Assembly: GCA_004026145.2 (NCBI GenBank)
Contig: CP034993.1
Location: forward strand, 14,085,163 to 14,149,162
Length of the DNA: 64,000 nt
Reading direction: 5' to 3'
Origin: Takifugu bimaculatus
Taxonomy: Eukaryota > Chordata > Actinopteri > Tetraodontiformes > Tetraodontidae
Shown: positions 37,823-50,985 of the stretch, piece after piece
How the letters are laid out: the number at the start of each line of letters is the position of its first letter
Numbering within the stretch: the stretch's first letter is position 1
The notes under the pieces: generated by a model
Database searches by the model: none
What the model saw: the letters and a program-made list of their open reading frames with translations, nothing else
Told to the model about the DNA's origin: nothing
Position numbers and translations under genes: made by a program

Positions 37823-39144
37823 GCTGAGCTCTGAGCTGTGAACCAGTAGCAGCCTGTAATAGGAGACCTCAGACCACACCCACTTTTCAATCTATCCTCA
37901 TTTTCCTAATTTTTTCCATCCCTCCCCCTTGTCCCATTTTTCCCTTTCAAGTTTGTTGCTCCCCAAAGTCCTCCTCCTCCTCCTCCACCATCTTCACCTC
38001 CTCCCCCTCCTTGCTGAACAAACCAGCTTTGTTTCCTGTTTTCAGTTGCTTGGAGCTCAGCTCCAGGCAGAATGTTCTCCAGGCTTTGAGGCAAAATGCT
38101 CACTCACCTTCAGATGCAGCTGAGTAGTTGAATTCAAGTCCAAGTCACTTCGGAACATGTGTGAAAGGAATTCAACTAATTAGATCCAGGCCAGTTTTGG
38201 GAAACACATGAAACCAGTTTAGTGGGCTGGGAGGAGGGACGGCAGCAGGAAAACAAAATAATTTCAGCCTTTTTAGTCTTGTTCTGACGTGTGTGACCAC
38301 TGTTGTAAATACCCAGAAGCAAAATAAGGGTCAGAAGAATGGTAGAAATGGTAGAAATCAAAAAATACTCGGAGCAAATGTGTTCCAAAACAGAATCTAA
38401 AAGGCAACAAGAGCAAAAAGTAGCACACAGATAGGTTTATTTTTTAACATCCAACATCCAACACTATTATCAGAAGGACATTTTAGGGCGTATCACACCT
38501 ATTAGATACAAATTAGCTGATTTTATCCAAGAAAGAAATCAAATGACTCAAGGATGTTGAAGATGAGATGAAATATGGAGGAACACAAGAAACTCGGAGG
38601 GATGAGATCCATTTCAAATAGCCTTGAAGAAAAATTGGAAAAACCAACAAAAAAAATGCTCCCAGAAATGCATTAAAAGCATTAAAATATCAAATATCAT
38701 TGACTGGTGCTGACTCCACTGGTTCATCAGAAAATGGAAGGTAACACAAATGAACAAAAAAGCAACTTGTTTTATCTTTCAAATCATCACAACTCAGAAA
38801 CAGCCACTTTAAGTTATGAGGTGTGGAACTCAGTGACTCAGAGTCATCGGACCATGATCTTTAGGCATTTCCAGCTTTAATTTAACCTCAAAGATCAAAT
38901 GTCAAAGGAGCTTTGATGCAAAGCCACTCACTGGATTATAACTATGCCACTGTATTACAGCTGCCCTGAGATACTGACACTAATGGGAACGCTTGCATTT
39001 CATCATCGTCTATACTAGCACTTATCTGCAGAACCAATTCAATGGAGACTTCCATGTCAGTTCATGTACCTGTACAGGTGGTTCTCCATTCATTTACAGA
39101 GTGAACACATCCGATTCTAACTGTTTCGTTGGCTCTGTCTCCAG
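37823..39144. other. rpe65 upstream region with depdc1-like 3' fragment
   Basis: The rpe65 promoter should lie just above 37822, but I see no clear TATA box. Bases about 38403-38660 resemble the depdc1 3' end at 45126-45530, sharing for example AGCACACAGATAGGTTTATT. Bases 38880-38965 resemble 44785-44860. No NACHT, FISNA or start exon for the LRR array that follows was found. Confidence 0.5.
38403..38660 (-). repeat. Diverged duplicate of depdc1 3' UTR sequence
   Basis: Aligned by eye to 45126-45530: shared words are AGCACACAGATAGGTTTATT, TTTTAGGGC, ACCTATTA, GATGAGATGAAA, AACACAAGAAAC and GAGATCCA, in the same order and orientation. It includes the minus-strand AATAAA. Confidence 0.65.
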
Positions 39145-42100
39145 ATTGAATTGCTGCTGGCTGTCAGAGCTCAGCTGCGATTCTCTGAGGTCCAACCCCT
39201 CCCGTGTGAGAGTCCTGGACCTGAGTCACAGCGAGCTGCAGGATTCAGTGGTGATGCTGTTCTCTGATCTTCTTCTGAATCCACTCTGTGAACTGGAGAC
39301 TCTCAGGTCAGTTCACGTATCGCTACAGTCTGACGTTTTGTCGGAGGTGAGAAGGAATCAGGTCTGTTGTGGTTGGAAACAAATAGAATGATTCTAAGAT
39401 GATGCTCCTTCCACCCAAGAGGCTTCCTCATGCCTAACCAGCATATCTGGTTTGAGCTGTGCCGATTTACTGAGTGGTTGTTGGTAGTCGTGTATATATG
39501 TATAAAGGGTCGTGGACGGTGATCAGGTGATGTGACACACCTGAGCGCCTTGCTGAAGGCACCTGCTCAGCAGGGTTCCTCTTCTCGCAGCTAATCTGCC
39601 TGTGAACAGACTGCAGGAGTCTAACCAACCAGTTTTCTTTGTATTAATTACAGTTAATTTTTCGTTTTTGTTTGGCTCCTATGTGTTGCTTCCCTCCCAG
39701 TCAGGGTGGTAACAGCAGTTGGGTGTGAAATTGATGCTTTGTGCTTTAACGGCAGAATTGAAGAAACCCAGCTAACGTGCTGAGACACAGGGGGTATCTT
39801 TACTCAGGAGCGGTACGGTTCAAATGTTATCATATTAATGGTGCGGATCCTACGTTGGCATCACTGCCTCCTGCTGGTACGATTTAATTAGACAGGTACA
39901 CACTTACAGTATATAACAGTTAGCATCCTCTTCAATTCAGGATAATATTTAAGCATGTTTATATGTAATTGGGCATAGCTGAGCACATCTGATCATAGCT
40001 AACATGTTTCATGTGTTTGGTTTTAGTTTGAGGCACTGCTGGTTATCAGAGGTCAGCTGTGATTCTCTGGCCTCAGCTCTGAGGTCCAACCCCTCCAATC
40101 TGAGAGTTCTGGACCTGAGTGAGAACGAGCTGCAGGATTCAGCAGTGACGCTGCTCTGTGATTTTCTCCTGAATCCGCTCTGTAAACTGGAGACTCTCCG
40201 GTCAGTTCACGTGCAGCATCTCTCCTGTCTGGCTTTAATGCATTTAAGCCTGAAGCAAACCTGCTTCTGTGATGTCAAAAACAACTTTTAATATCCACGT
40301 TGACGATGTCCCATGCAACACTGGACTGTTTATGCATCCCTGACCGAGCTCTTTCATTTGTTCCTGATTCAGGTTGAATGGCTGCTGGTTGTCAGAGGTC
40401 AGCTGTGATTCTCTGGCCTCGGCGCTGAGCTCCAACCCAGCCCACCTGAGAGAACTGGACCTGAGTGACAACAAGTTACAGGATTCAGCAGTGACGCTGC
40501 TCAGTAATTATCTCCTGAATCACCTCTGTGAACTGGAGACTCTCAGGTCACTTCTTGTGTCTGTCTTCCACTTCAGGGTGATTTCAAGCAAAGCTAAATC
40601 TGCTAATAACTGACATCACTGATTTGTTCTGGATTCAGATTGAAAGGCTGCGGGTTGTCAGAGATCAGCTGTGAGGATCTGGCCTCAGCTCTGAGGTCCA
40701 ACCCGTCCCACCTGAGAGAACTGGACCTGAGTTATAACAGTCTGCCAGATTCAGGAGTGAAGGTTCTCTGTTCTGGACTGGAGAGTCCGAACTGTGAACT
40801 GGAGACGCTCCGGTCAGTTCATGAATCTCTACAGTCTGTCTTTAATTCATCTATAAGCACTGAACATGTCTGACTTTAATTAACCTGGTTCATTTGTTCT
40901 TTTTGATGGTCCCCGTTTGTTGCTTTTATCTAAGTACATAAAACCAATAAAGACAGAAAACAAGGGGAATAAAAACAAACTTAGAAAGAGAGATGACGGC
41001 CGGATCTCTCCTGCTTCAGTAAATATCTGTCCTCTTTTAACACAACATTCCCAGTTACGCTGCCAATAATATGACTTTGGTATATTATAGGCCAGAATTC
41101 TGACAATAACTGGGAACACAGCTGCCCCCAAACACTTGATATTAGTGCGAAGGCGCAAACCAAAGCCTGGTCGACATTCATGTCCCCACATCCTCTCCAG
41201 CATGGCTGTGGTACACCTGTATATTCATGTCAGAACCCAATTGAGTTGGTCCAAACAATCACCCCAGCGTGGTGCTTGTGTTCCCTCCTCTCTCCTCACA
41301 TGATCCTATATATATGGTGCTAATTTTTCCTTTTTTAGAGTGGAACACAGCTGAACATGACAAACATGTTCCATTTGTTCTTTATTTAGTTTGAGTAACT
41401 GCTGGTTATCAGAGATCAGCTGTGGGTCTCTGGCCTCAGCTCTGAGGTCCATCCACTCCCACCTGAGAGTTCTGGACCTGAGTGGGAACAGGCTGCAGGA
41501 GTCTGTAGTGAATCTGCTCTGTTCTGGACTGGAGAGTCCAAACTGCAAACTGGAGACGCTCCGGTCAGTTCATGTATCGCTACAGTCATCTACTTAAAAA
41601 TGAAACAACTTTCATACTTTTTGTTAGAGAGAATCCGTTCTTTTATTTTGTTTCTATTTTTAGTTTGAGTTTCTGCAGGTTATCAGAGATCAACTGTGAA
41701 TCTCTGGTCTCAGCTCTGGGGTCCAACCACTCCCATCTGAGAGAACTGGACCTGAGCCAGAACCCTTTGCTGGACTCAGGAGTGATGCTGCTCTGTTTTG
41801 GGCTGAAGACTCAGACCTATAAGCTGGAGACTCTCCGGTCAGTTCAAGTATCGCTTCAGTCTTTCTCTCCTTGTGAAGATGATCTCAAGCATGTTTTTAT
41901 GTAACTGAGCAAAGAAACACTGAAGACATCTGATTAGAACTCGAATGTTTCGTTGGATCTTGATTCAGGTTGAACGGCTGCCGGGTATCACAGATCAGCT
42001 GTGGGTCTCTGGCCTCAGCTCTGAGGTCCGACCCGTCCCCCCTGAGAGAACTGGACCTGAGTGAGAACGAGCTGCAGGACTCAGGACTGATGCTGATCTG

Positions 42101-43079
42101 TTCTGGACTGGAGAGTCCGAACTGTAAACTGGAGACGCTCCGGTCAGTTTGTGTGTTTCTACAGTCGGTTTTTCATCCATTTACCAGCACAGAACACGTC
42201 TATGACTGAAATCTCTCATTTGTCCTGGATTCAGGTTGAACGGCTGCTGGTTGTCACACATCAGCTGTAAGTATCTGGCCTCAGCTCTGAGGTCCGACCC
42301 GTCCCCCCTGAGAGAACTGGACCTGAGTCAGAACGAGCTGCAGGATTCAGGAGTGAAGGTTCTCTGTTCTGGACTGGAGAGTCCGAGCTGTGACCTGGAG
42401 ACGCTCCGGTCAGTTCATGCATTTGTACAGTCTTTCATCTATTTACAAGGACGGAACACGTTGGATTAGAACTCAACTTTTTCATTGGTTCTTGATTCAG
42501 ATTGAGTGGCTGCTGGTTATCAGAGATCAGCGGTGAGTATCTGGCCTCAGTTCTGAGGTCCAAACCGTCCCACCTGAGAGAACTGGACCTGAGTGACAAC
42601 GAGCTGCAGGACTCAGGAGTGATGCTGCTCTGTTCTGGACTGGAGAGTCCAAACTGTGACCTGGAGACGCTCCGGTCAGTTGATGGAGCTCGACTCTGGC
42701 TTCACTCTGAGATGATTTTCATGGTTTTTGTCTGAGCTTTGAGAGAATCAGATCAGTATTTTATAAAAATAGAAAAACGTTTACTTCAAACATTTATAAA
42801 ATCCACAATTCAAGTGTGACCTCAAACACGTTTATGTGTATGTTTAACTGAGCCACGCCAAAAGTGACACTTCTGATCATTCCTGTTTATTATCTTAGTT
42901 TGAGGTGCTGCTGGTTGTCAGAGATCAGCTGTGATTCTCTGGCCTCAGCACTGAGGTCCAACCCGTCCCACCTGAGAGAACTGGACCTGAATGAGAACAG
43001 CCTGGGAGACTCAGGAGAGAAGAGGCTTTTTGATCTTGTAGAAAGTCCAAACTTTGAGCTGGAGATTCTGAAGCTGTGA
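39145..43079 (+). CDS. Ten-exon NLR-type LRR array lacking a NACHT domain
   Basis: Exons: 39145-39306, 40027-40200, 40373-40546, 40639-40812, 41390-41563, 41664-41837, 41969-42142, 42235-42408, 42501-42674, 42899-43079. Eight of the nine internal-type exons are exactly 174 nt; the first is 162 nt because an ASAL-equivalent segment is absent. All share phase and the pattern LxxCWLSEISCDSLASALRS, then LRELDLSxNxLQDSGV and LCSGLESPNCxLETLR. This ribonuclease-inhibitor-type LRR is typical of teleost NLRC3/NLRP12-like receptors. The last exon ends in LEILKL and a stop. No NACHT, FISNA, PYD or B30.2 exon is visible, and the 1.3 kb upstream cannot hold a NACHT exon. It is either a truncated NLR remnant or an LRR-only gene with an unseen start. 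No frame is broken. Confidence 0.75.
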
Positions 43080-44929
43080 CAGAAGTGACAGTGCTTTGTG
43101 AATGGGTCCAAAGACAGCAGAACCAGCCAATTGGATCAGCCACAAATGTGATTGAGTCATTGTGGAAACAGTAAATTCTCAATCAATGCCTTTTATGAAC
43201 TCAAACATGCATCAATACAATGTCTTGTCTCAGGGGATGCAGGTAAGTAATCTCAAATTTCCACATCGTGTTATGGAAAATGGTCCCTTTCCTTTTCTAG
43301 TGCCTATAAATGCTGCAATCTGGCCTCCAGATATGTCAAAGTTTAACTCTGACTTCCCATTCCTGTAATGTCCATTGATTATGCAGATAAATGAGCCTTT
43401 TCTCCTTTATATGAGCTTCCTCTTCCTTAAAGGCAAACAGACCAGCCATGTTTCTCTCCTTGTCCTTAGAAATATGTCCTGTTCCATGTCTCAGTTATAG
43501 AAAGATCTATTCTTTGATCAGGTCTTGGCTCTAAGACTGATGGATCATCAAGAAATTTCTTGAACCTTTATTACTTCATTCATGCCACTATTAGAGCTAC
43601 CATTAGAAAATAAACTTATTACAAAACAATAAATGTATCATTTTATACACAGTACAAACATGAATCTCGGCCATTTTAATCTGTAAACCAAATATATCAA
43701 ATTACATTTAAATTCCAGAATTTGCCCCTTTTACCCAGGATGAAGTGCCAATATTTTTGTGGAATAACTGTACAAATTATTGAACCCTGGCAGAACAAAC
43801 ATGTTAAGATATTTTCTTATTAGTTAGCGAACTTAAAGACTAATATAATATCACAAACCTTTCTAATTTTTTTATGTTTCCGCCTTTAAAAACACCAGTA
43901 TTTCCATTTTCTGACACATTTTGGAGAGGACAGATTAGATTCAACTTATTGTTATTGCACATGTTCAGGTTCAGAGCAGCAAGTGCAGATATAATAATGA
44001 ATAATAAATATAATATGTGCAATTTGTAATGTTACAGTACTTTACAATGATTTCCAGGTTTCTGTATAACATTTTACAGATGGGTATGTACATTAAATGC
44101 TTTAGACTATTTACATAAAGCTAGAGTTTTTTTTTTCTATTTAATAGTTAAATTATCATACACTGAAAAACACAATACTAATTCTCTGAACACCACCTCA
44201 GTTGTGTGTACATATATATTTTACTTTAAAGACAGAGGGATACGGTCTATATGATGATCAATATATGGTGGTATTTCAAGTAATTGGAGTATTAGTTTTG
44301 GGTGTAATTCACTGTATGTGGGGAAATTGCCTGCTAGGTGGAGGTTTCTGCATTTTTTCTAATTAGTGTTGATGGCTAGATAGACAAATTTGGTCCAGAA
44401 TTAAAATGCTTGTCTATTCGAGCTGATTTAAATGTTGCGTAATTCAGCTGTGGTTGTTGGTCACTCAGCCAGGCTCCTGTTTGCTGGCCCAGGGCCCATC
44501 CAACAACCATCTCTATAAACCTGCCTCTATAACACACGGAAACTCCAGTCAAGCATTAAATGTCATTTGGTATTCGAAGAGGTGTTTTGTAAATTTGGAT
44601 TTGAAGTTGAGGAGTGATTCTGCGTTACAGAAGTCAGATGGGAGAGAGTTCCAGAACTGGGGAGCAGAGCGGGCAGCTGAATGGACCACAAACCAGACAG
44701 GTTGCTGAAGGATCCTTCTGAACCAGTTGGAGTTTTCTTAAGGAACTTTTCTGGGTGGCCGGAAATGAGCTTTGACATTTGACCTTTCAGCGATCAAAGG
44801 TCGAAGAAGCTTTGACTCAAATAGATCACAACTATGGAACAAAGTATTCCAGCTATCACCTTTACTGCTGTTATCTAACTCCAGTCATCAACTATAGAAA
44901 TGCAAAATACACTGATTAATGTGGAAAAA
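43080..44929. other. Intergenic, A/T-rich
   Basis: AATAAA at 43609-43614 could end an LRR transcript. No gene is recognised. Bases 44570-44710 read AGTTCCAGAACTGGGGAGCA-like sequence that looks like an old dispersed repeat, unclassified. Bases 44785-44860 are a diverged copy of 38880-38965. Confidence 0.4.
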
Positions 44930-45122
44930 GGGATATTGCCATTGACCTCTGCTCGGGCCACTTAAGTCAGTGTTTTGGCATCCAACAGGGAACCTGGTCT
45001 GTCTGCACCTGGTCTCTGTGGCCCCTGGCGTGGCTACAAACAGCGGCTCTGATGGGCGACACTCTTCCTCCCTCCACTCTTTAGTCTGAACGTTGAGCTT
45101 CATGATCCATGACAATAATCAT
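44930..45122 (-). pseudogene. rpe65: rpe65 3' fragment (exons 13-14 relic)
   Basis: The minus strand matches rpe65 exon 13 (IMKLNVQTKE, EWREEEC, PSEPLFVATPGAT) followed directly by part of exon 14. A deletion removes the end of exon 13, intron 13 and the start of exon 14, so the reading frame changes and the exon 14 part is out of frame. Two codons of exon 13 (Met-Arg before EWREEE) are also missing. Intron 12 sequence (ATGACAATAATCATC) is retained next to exon 13, so the copy arose by DNA duplication rather than retrotransposition. Confidence 0.85.
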
Positions 45123-45919
45123 CGAGCAAAAAGGACAAGTAGCACACAGATAGGTTTATTTTCAAAGGCTTTGCATAGTAAACGATACAAGCGGGAGGGC
45201 TGGACTACAAAATCTTCTGAGGTATACAAACCTTATGTAGGTGGAACTAAACTTCATATCAATAGCTTGAGGTTCATCTAAAATGTCTTAAAAAACATTT
45301 TATGGAGAAGCTACAGGGGCTGTTTTCACCAAATACACCAACGTTTTAGGGCAAATCCCACCTATTACCGTAAATAAGTAAAAACCAACTGATCTCATAC
45401 AAGAAAGTTAACTGGTGAAAAGTGTAAACCCCTCAAATCAAATGGCTCACGGATGTTTAAAGATGAGATGAAACCTGGTAGAACACAAGAAACAGGGAGA
45501 AATGAGATCCAGTTCAAATAGAAAAACTCCCAACTACAAAAACGCGTTCGAAGCAGCCGAAGGAAAAAACATCTCAAATCCGATTTGAGGTACAGAGCTA
45601 AAGTCTATAAAACATTTTTAAAAACACATCAAAGTTATATCAAAGACTTCTCCCAATATGATCGCTCATAAATTAATTTATAGCTTCTCTCACGTGGACC
45701 AGTGAAAAGAAAATTGCATAGATTTTCCAAACTGCATTCCCACTCGGACACACACGAGGGGAACGAAACTGGTATCGAACCATCATCTGACCTAAACTGG
45801 GCCCAACACCGACCCAAACCGACCAGTTCAACCACACCTGTGGGTGTGCCGTTTGTACCGGGAACATTTTAGCTGCATTTGGCTCCAAATGTCCATGTGT
45901 GAGACAGTGGCTGGTTGCT

Positions 45920-48900
45920 TCAGTTCCTGATGCTGAATACTTTGGTCTTCTTGATGTTGAGGAGCGGCGGCTTAATCTTTGGCTTCTTTAGCTGCTCCGA
46001 GGGGGGAAACCGCTGACTGTAGATGTCTGGGTACAACTTCTGGAACTAAAGAGAAAACAGAAAAGTCAGGACTGACATCCGGCCGCCGCAGGAGCCACAC
46101 GATCACTGTGTTGTCACCTGCTTCAGTTTCTTGCATCTTTGCTTCTCGTTGAGATTTTGGTCTGTCAGTAGCATCTCCAGCAGCTCCTCCATGGCCTTCC
46201 GGGAAGACGCCAGCTTTTGCTGTTCAAACTCGGTGCCACTAATCTGATGGCAGAAGGTGTGAATGGAGACAGGAGCCGAAGCGCCATCGCCGCCATCGGG
46301 ATCACCCTCGTTAACCGGAATCTGGTGAGGAGAGCCAGTCAACCTTTGAATGTGCTGCCGTTGTTGTTGCTCTGACAGTTACTACCTCTCCACAGGCACC
46401 AGGGGGCGGAATATTCACCTGCGCTGTGCGTAGATACTGTATATGGTCGTTTATAGCACTGAGCAGGTACCCTGGCACTGAGAGGATATGTTCTTGGTGA
46501 TCCAGTAGAAAAGAAACCAGCCTGGTAGCCAGTAGCTCATCCAGATCACACTCTTCAGCACTGCCCAGGATGCAGCCGGAAAATGTGTGGACCATCTTGG
46601 GAGGGGGGCACAAGAGAACCAGACAAGATAAAAACCACAGCGTTGGAGTTCAGCGTGATAAAAACCTCTGAGGATAAATCCGCTAACTAAAAATGCTTAA
46701 GGAAACACGCTTTTGGTGCCCCAAGTCATGCGCTGGCAAGTTATTTTGCTTTCTCTCTGAAGTCAAGCCTCACCAGTGTTCTTGTGCCAATGGCAGGGTG
46801 GAGACGGGGCATATCCACATTCTGGCTGATGCGACACATCATCCTCATGAGCAGCTGCAGCTTCCTGCGAGAGCTGGGGGGAAGCAGGAGGGTGCAGATC
46901 TGCAGGGCCTCAATGGCCACACGCTCAGCCTGGGGCTGCAGAATACCTACAGACAGGGAGGATACCAGAGGCATTTGTTAAGGAATCTCCCAATACACAG
47001 CTCCAATTATCCACCACATTCATGACTTTGACTAACAGATGAATGCATGAATGTTTTGATGGATGGATGAAATATTGATTAGTTTGTTTTCAGGACATCT
47101 AGTTAAACAAGACAGAGGACGAGCTGCACAACAGCTATAAATGAAATCTACAGGAATCTGAATACAATCTGTCCCAGTTTGATCCATCTTCATTTTGAAA
47201 AATCCCATGTTTATTCTGACTCAACGTATGAAAACACTGATGAAATCTGGCCCCAGGTGGAACACGTGTCAAACTAGTTTTGAACAATGAAAAATATTTA
47301 ATCTCATCAGCTTTCCTCCTCAACACACTTGGAAATTTTCAAGGAACCTTGTCAAATCACCTTGACACGATTCAGGATGAAATAAAAAACATCCCAAGAA
47401 CGTACGCGATGCATACATTCCAACTACTGAGCCTTTATTTCACTCCGCCAGGTTGATTTTTCAGTAGGACCTTGAAAATGTGAACACACATACCGAAGCT
47501 GAATTTCTTCACATTAGACTTACAAAATGGTGGTTTTAGATGTTAGATGGAGTTAGTTTGATTAGATGTTGCCAGACAAGCAGGCAGACGGGAGGCGGCT
47601 CTTACTGTGCTCGGTTTTGGGTTGTTGAGGCTTGACGCCTGACATTGGGCTGACAGACAGAAGCCCGCTTTGAAATATCAAAGGAGCTCAGGCAGCGGCG
47701 AACGACAGTGGGTGCAGAGTGTGTTTGGAGGTTGGAGGTGCTGATGGCGGGCCTGGGCCCAGCAGCTCCGGCGCTGGAGTTGGACCCTCGTGATTGGGCT
47801 GCAGCAAGTGAAGAGGAGGGAAGCGAAAGACAGGAAGTGGTGGCGGTTGGAGATGAATTTGAGGGACCATGATGTTCCGAAGGGCCGACGCTGAGGCAGC
47901 TGGTTGACCGGCCCTGCCACTTCGGCTCCTGCTCGTCTTCCTCTCTGGTTTCTACAACAATGTCCAGACAGCTGCCGACGCTGCGTGGCCGCAGTGGGCG
48001 TGGCCTCTTCACGACTGACAGTCCTTCCACAGAACCGACAGACAGCCTGTTTGTGTTTGCCCCTCCTGCAGTGTTGTGATGAACTGATCTGGATAAAGAG
48101 TCAGCACAACTGCCGTCACCACTCCTGGAGCCGCACGATGCGAGGCTGTCGAAGGACAAGAAACGCTTCTGCCGGCTGAGATGGGAGGAGTCGTCCAGGA
48201 TGGTTTCCAAAGAGCAACTCCTAGTCTGATACCTCAGAGCACCAGCTGTACTCAGACTCATACAACTTCCTCCTAAATGGCCTACACCTGCGCTGGTTCC
48301 TCCTTTCAGCGCCGCCGACCGGGACTGAAGTTTTCCACTGAGCACATCTCTCATGGGCGACTCTGCCTCGTCGCACCCCCCGTGTCTGAGCAGTGACAAG
48401 AGGAGGCACTCCGTGGATGGAAAAGGTGCCTTGGCTGGAGGGGGCGCAGATGGAAGATCGGCCTTCTTGCGTTTGCCCCGCTGATGCACCGTGGATGTGG
48501 GGACATACCCGCAAAACACTGAGAGCAAAGCAGAGACAAAAAAATGCCAAAGTGTGCAGGCAAAGTCAGTGCAAGCAGACAGTTAAGGGGAAGAAGAGGG
48601 TTTATTTAAACATGATGCGCGTGCACACGTACGCACGCTTCTTCACTAATAGAAATCAAGGGACATCGTGAAAAAGGTTCTGTTAGCATTCAAGGCTGTT
48701 AGAGGTCAAAGCAATCAACCACTTAGTGGAAAGGATGTCAAAATGATAAAAAAAAACAACAAAAAAGTAGCGAAAATCATTTCAAGGATTCTCAGTCTTT
48801 CAAAGCGCTTTTCAGTGAACGTGCGGTTCACTGCAACTTTAGGCTGCGTCCATGCCCGTACCTACCCAGAGTGTTGATGAACAGTTCATACAGATCGTAT

Positions 48901-50985
48901 GTGAGCAGCGGCTGTGGGAGGCTGTAGAAGTGATCGGACACTGTCTTAAAGACATCCCTCTCAAACCCAGGATATGTCGGCTGGTCACTGTCGTACTTTG
49001 GCCCTGAAAATGAACAATGTGGTTTCTGTTAGCCGTCATGTTACCAAAGTCCCAGCAATGAAAGAAAGGACCCTTATGTGCAGCTTTTGTCCAATTGGAC
49101 GACACAGTTGCAGCTGCCCTGACCTGGAAACAGGTTAACAACTAGAGGTTAACAACTAGATAATAAGTCACAGTACTCACAGTTAGCCAGACTCTTCATC
49201 GCATTCAAAACCCAATGTGGAAGGTCATCTACACAGAGACAAGATGCTGGACTGATTATCAGCAGCTATACAAGATGGCGTCTTTTCAAGCTATATAAAC
49301 CTACTGGTTTTGTCTTCCAGCGTGACCACTCCATGTTTGTTGACTTTGGTCATGTTGTGAATGATGTTCAGCGGGTTTACACATTGTCGGTCTAAAACCT
49401 CATCGAGAGATTCCACACCTAGAATCTTCTGTAAGCTGAAAACACAACAGAACCACCTTATATGTATGTCGAGCTTTTACGTATTTTAGAACACGCACGT
49501 GCATGACACACATATATAGTGTGTGCAGACACTGGCGATAAAATGGACTTTCCTCAATCTAATCCCACAGGTTACTGGTAAAGCAAGTTAATGGTTGTTT
49601 TTACTGGGTTAAGGTGATGCATCTCCAGATCTCCTGCTCATCCTCAACAGTCAACTGTCGTCGCTGCACCGGCTGATCTGCATGCTGATTTTCTCCCTCT
49701 GACGAGGCAGCGGGGTCCAGGTTGTCCTGGAAGATAAAGACCGATCAAATGTTAAACACTGCCCTTGGAACCCATCAAATTGTTCTGGGTAGTATTCCCA
49801 CCTCCTTCTCCTGCTTTGTGACACCCTTTAACCTAAAGAAGCTTTCTTTGTCTCTGAAAGATGGCCTTTTCCTAATGGAATGAGAGGCTGCAGCTGGAGG
49901 TGGACAGGGGATTGGCTTCAGTGGAGAGGTGGAGGGGAATCTGGAAGAGGATGTGAACAATCAACTATGTGTTGATACACTATATTTTCCTGTGAAATTG
50001 TGAAGCAGTTCTTACCTGTAGAGCACATTGTTGTCCTCAAGATCCTCCGTTCCCCAACGACCCTTCACGTCTTCGATGACATGATTTTTAAGGAACTTTT
50101 TTAGAAGCTGCACAGTCTGCTGCCTGGTAACATCAGGACCAAAGTTGCTGTTGTTGCAGAGCAGCTGGTGAAGCCAGTCCACAGCAGCAGTGGCAGAGAA
50201 GCAGGAAGCATGGTGGCGAAAGTTCTGCCGATGTTTCTTGAGCGGCATCCCAGCCCGGAACAAACGAGTCACCTCGTTCCACTGAAATACAAGAGATGGG
50301 TACACGCATCAGGATTAGCCGTGGTTCAAAATGTTCACAATGAAAACAAACACACACAACACACATGTTTGATTAATTTATAGTGTGGCTGACAATTTTA
50401 ACTTTTGATTTCCCTCAGAGTCAAGAAGATACAAGTTCATCTTTCTGCAAACGCTGAAGCTGACATGAAGGAATTAAGTGTAGGATTGTGTGCAAATATG
50501 TTGAATTTTGTAAAGCTTTAGTCACTGACAGTGTTGCAACATTGCACACAATGATGATTCTTATGACGATTAAATCATCGTAAACATCTTAAATCAACGC
50601 GAAAATGATTTGTGATGGAGCAAATAGCAGCTGCCAGGCAACCTTTTAGGACAACACGACTTTACAAGATTGTTCTGTCAGTATTCGAGTTTACTGTTTT
50701 TAAAAACATGAAACCATGGTGGTGGTGGGGGGGTGCAAATACCACGTAATAAAAGATTCGTTTTAGGTGTGGATTAAAGATGGAAAACATAAGTGCAGTA
50801 TTCAAATGCTAATAGCAAATACAAAAAACATCGGCTGTAAGTAAACTATAGAATATTAAGTAGATACAGCTGACAGTAAAATATACAATAAGAAATCGTT
50901 AGCTACCACAGCTGAAGCTAACTGTTGATCTACTAACCAGCTTGGTGGCTCGATACGGTCCTGGAGTGATAATATGGGAGCTCAT
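45920..50985 (-). CDS. depdc1: DEPDC1, DEP and RhoGAP-like mitotic protein, complete
   Basis: This cell-cycle protein is needed for mitotic progression and is a transcriptional corepressor in human cells. Exons in transcript order: 50985-50938, 50281-50016, 49940-49802, 49726-49605, 49435-49305, 49228-49181, 49003-48866, [48518-47606 optional], 46946-46774, 46595-46419, 46321-46118, 46045-45920. Without the long exon the frame is continuous and gives 523 residues; the human short isoform has 527. Landmarks are TPGPYRATKLWNEV, the DEP domain (AVDWLHQLL, NNSNFGPDVTRQQT, LKNHVIED), and the GAP-like core (GFERDVF, LPQPLLTYDLYELF, RRKLQLLMRMM, LDELLATRLVSFLLDH). The optional exon (about 304 codons, with STECLLLSLLRH) matches the human long isoform insert. 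Minus-strand AATAAA at 45155-45160 probably ends the transcript. Confidence 0.95.

Noticed and set aside
44450..44778. Coding gene on either strand at 44.5 kb
   Set aside because: The frames are short, lack splice or start support, and look like an old dispersed repeat.
47602..48528. 308-codon frame as a separate gene
   Set aside because: It is the optional long exon of depdc1, matching the human long-isoform insert and flanked by splice sites.
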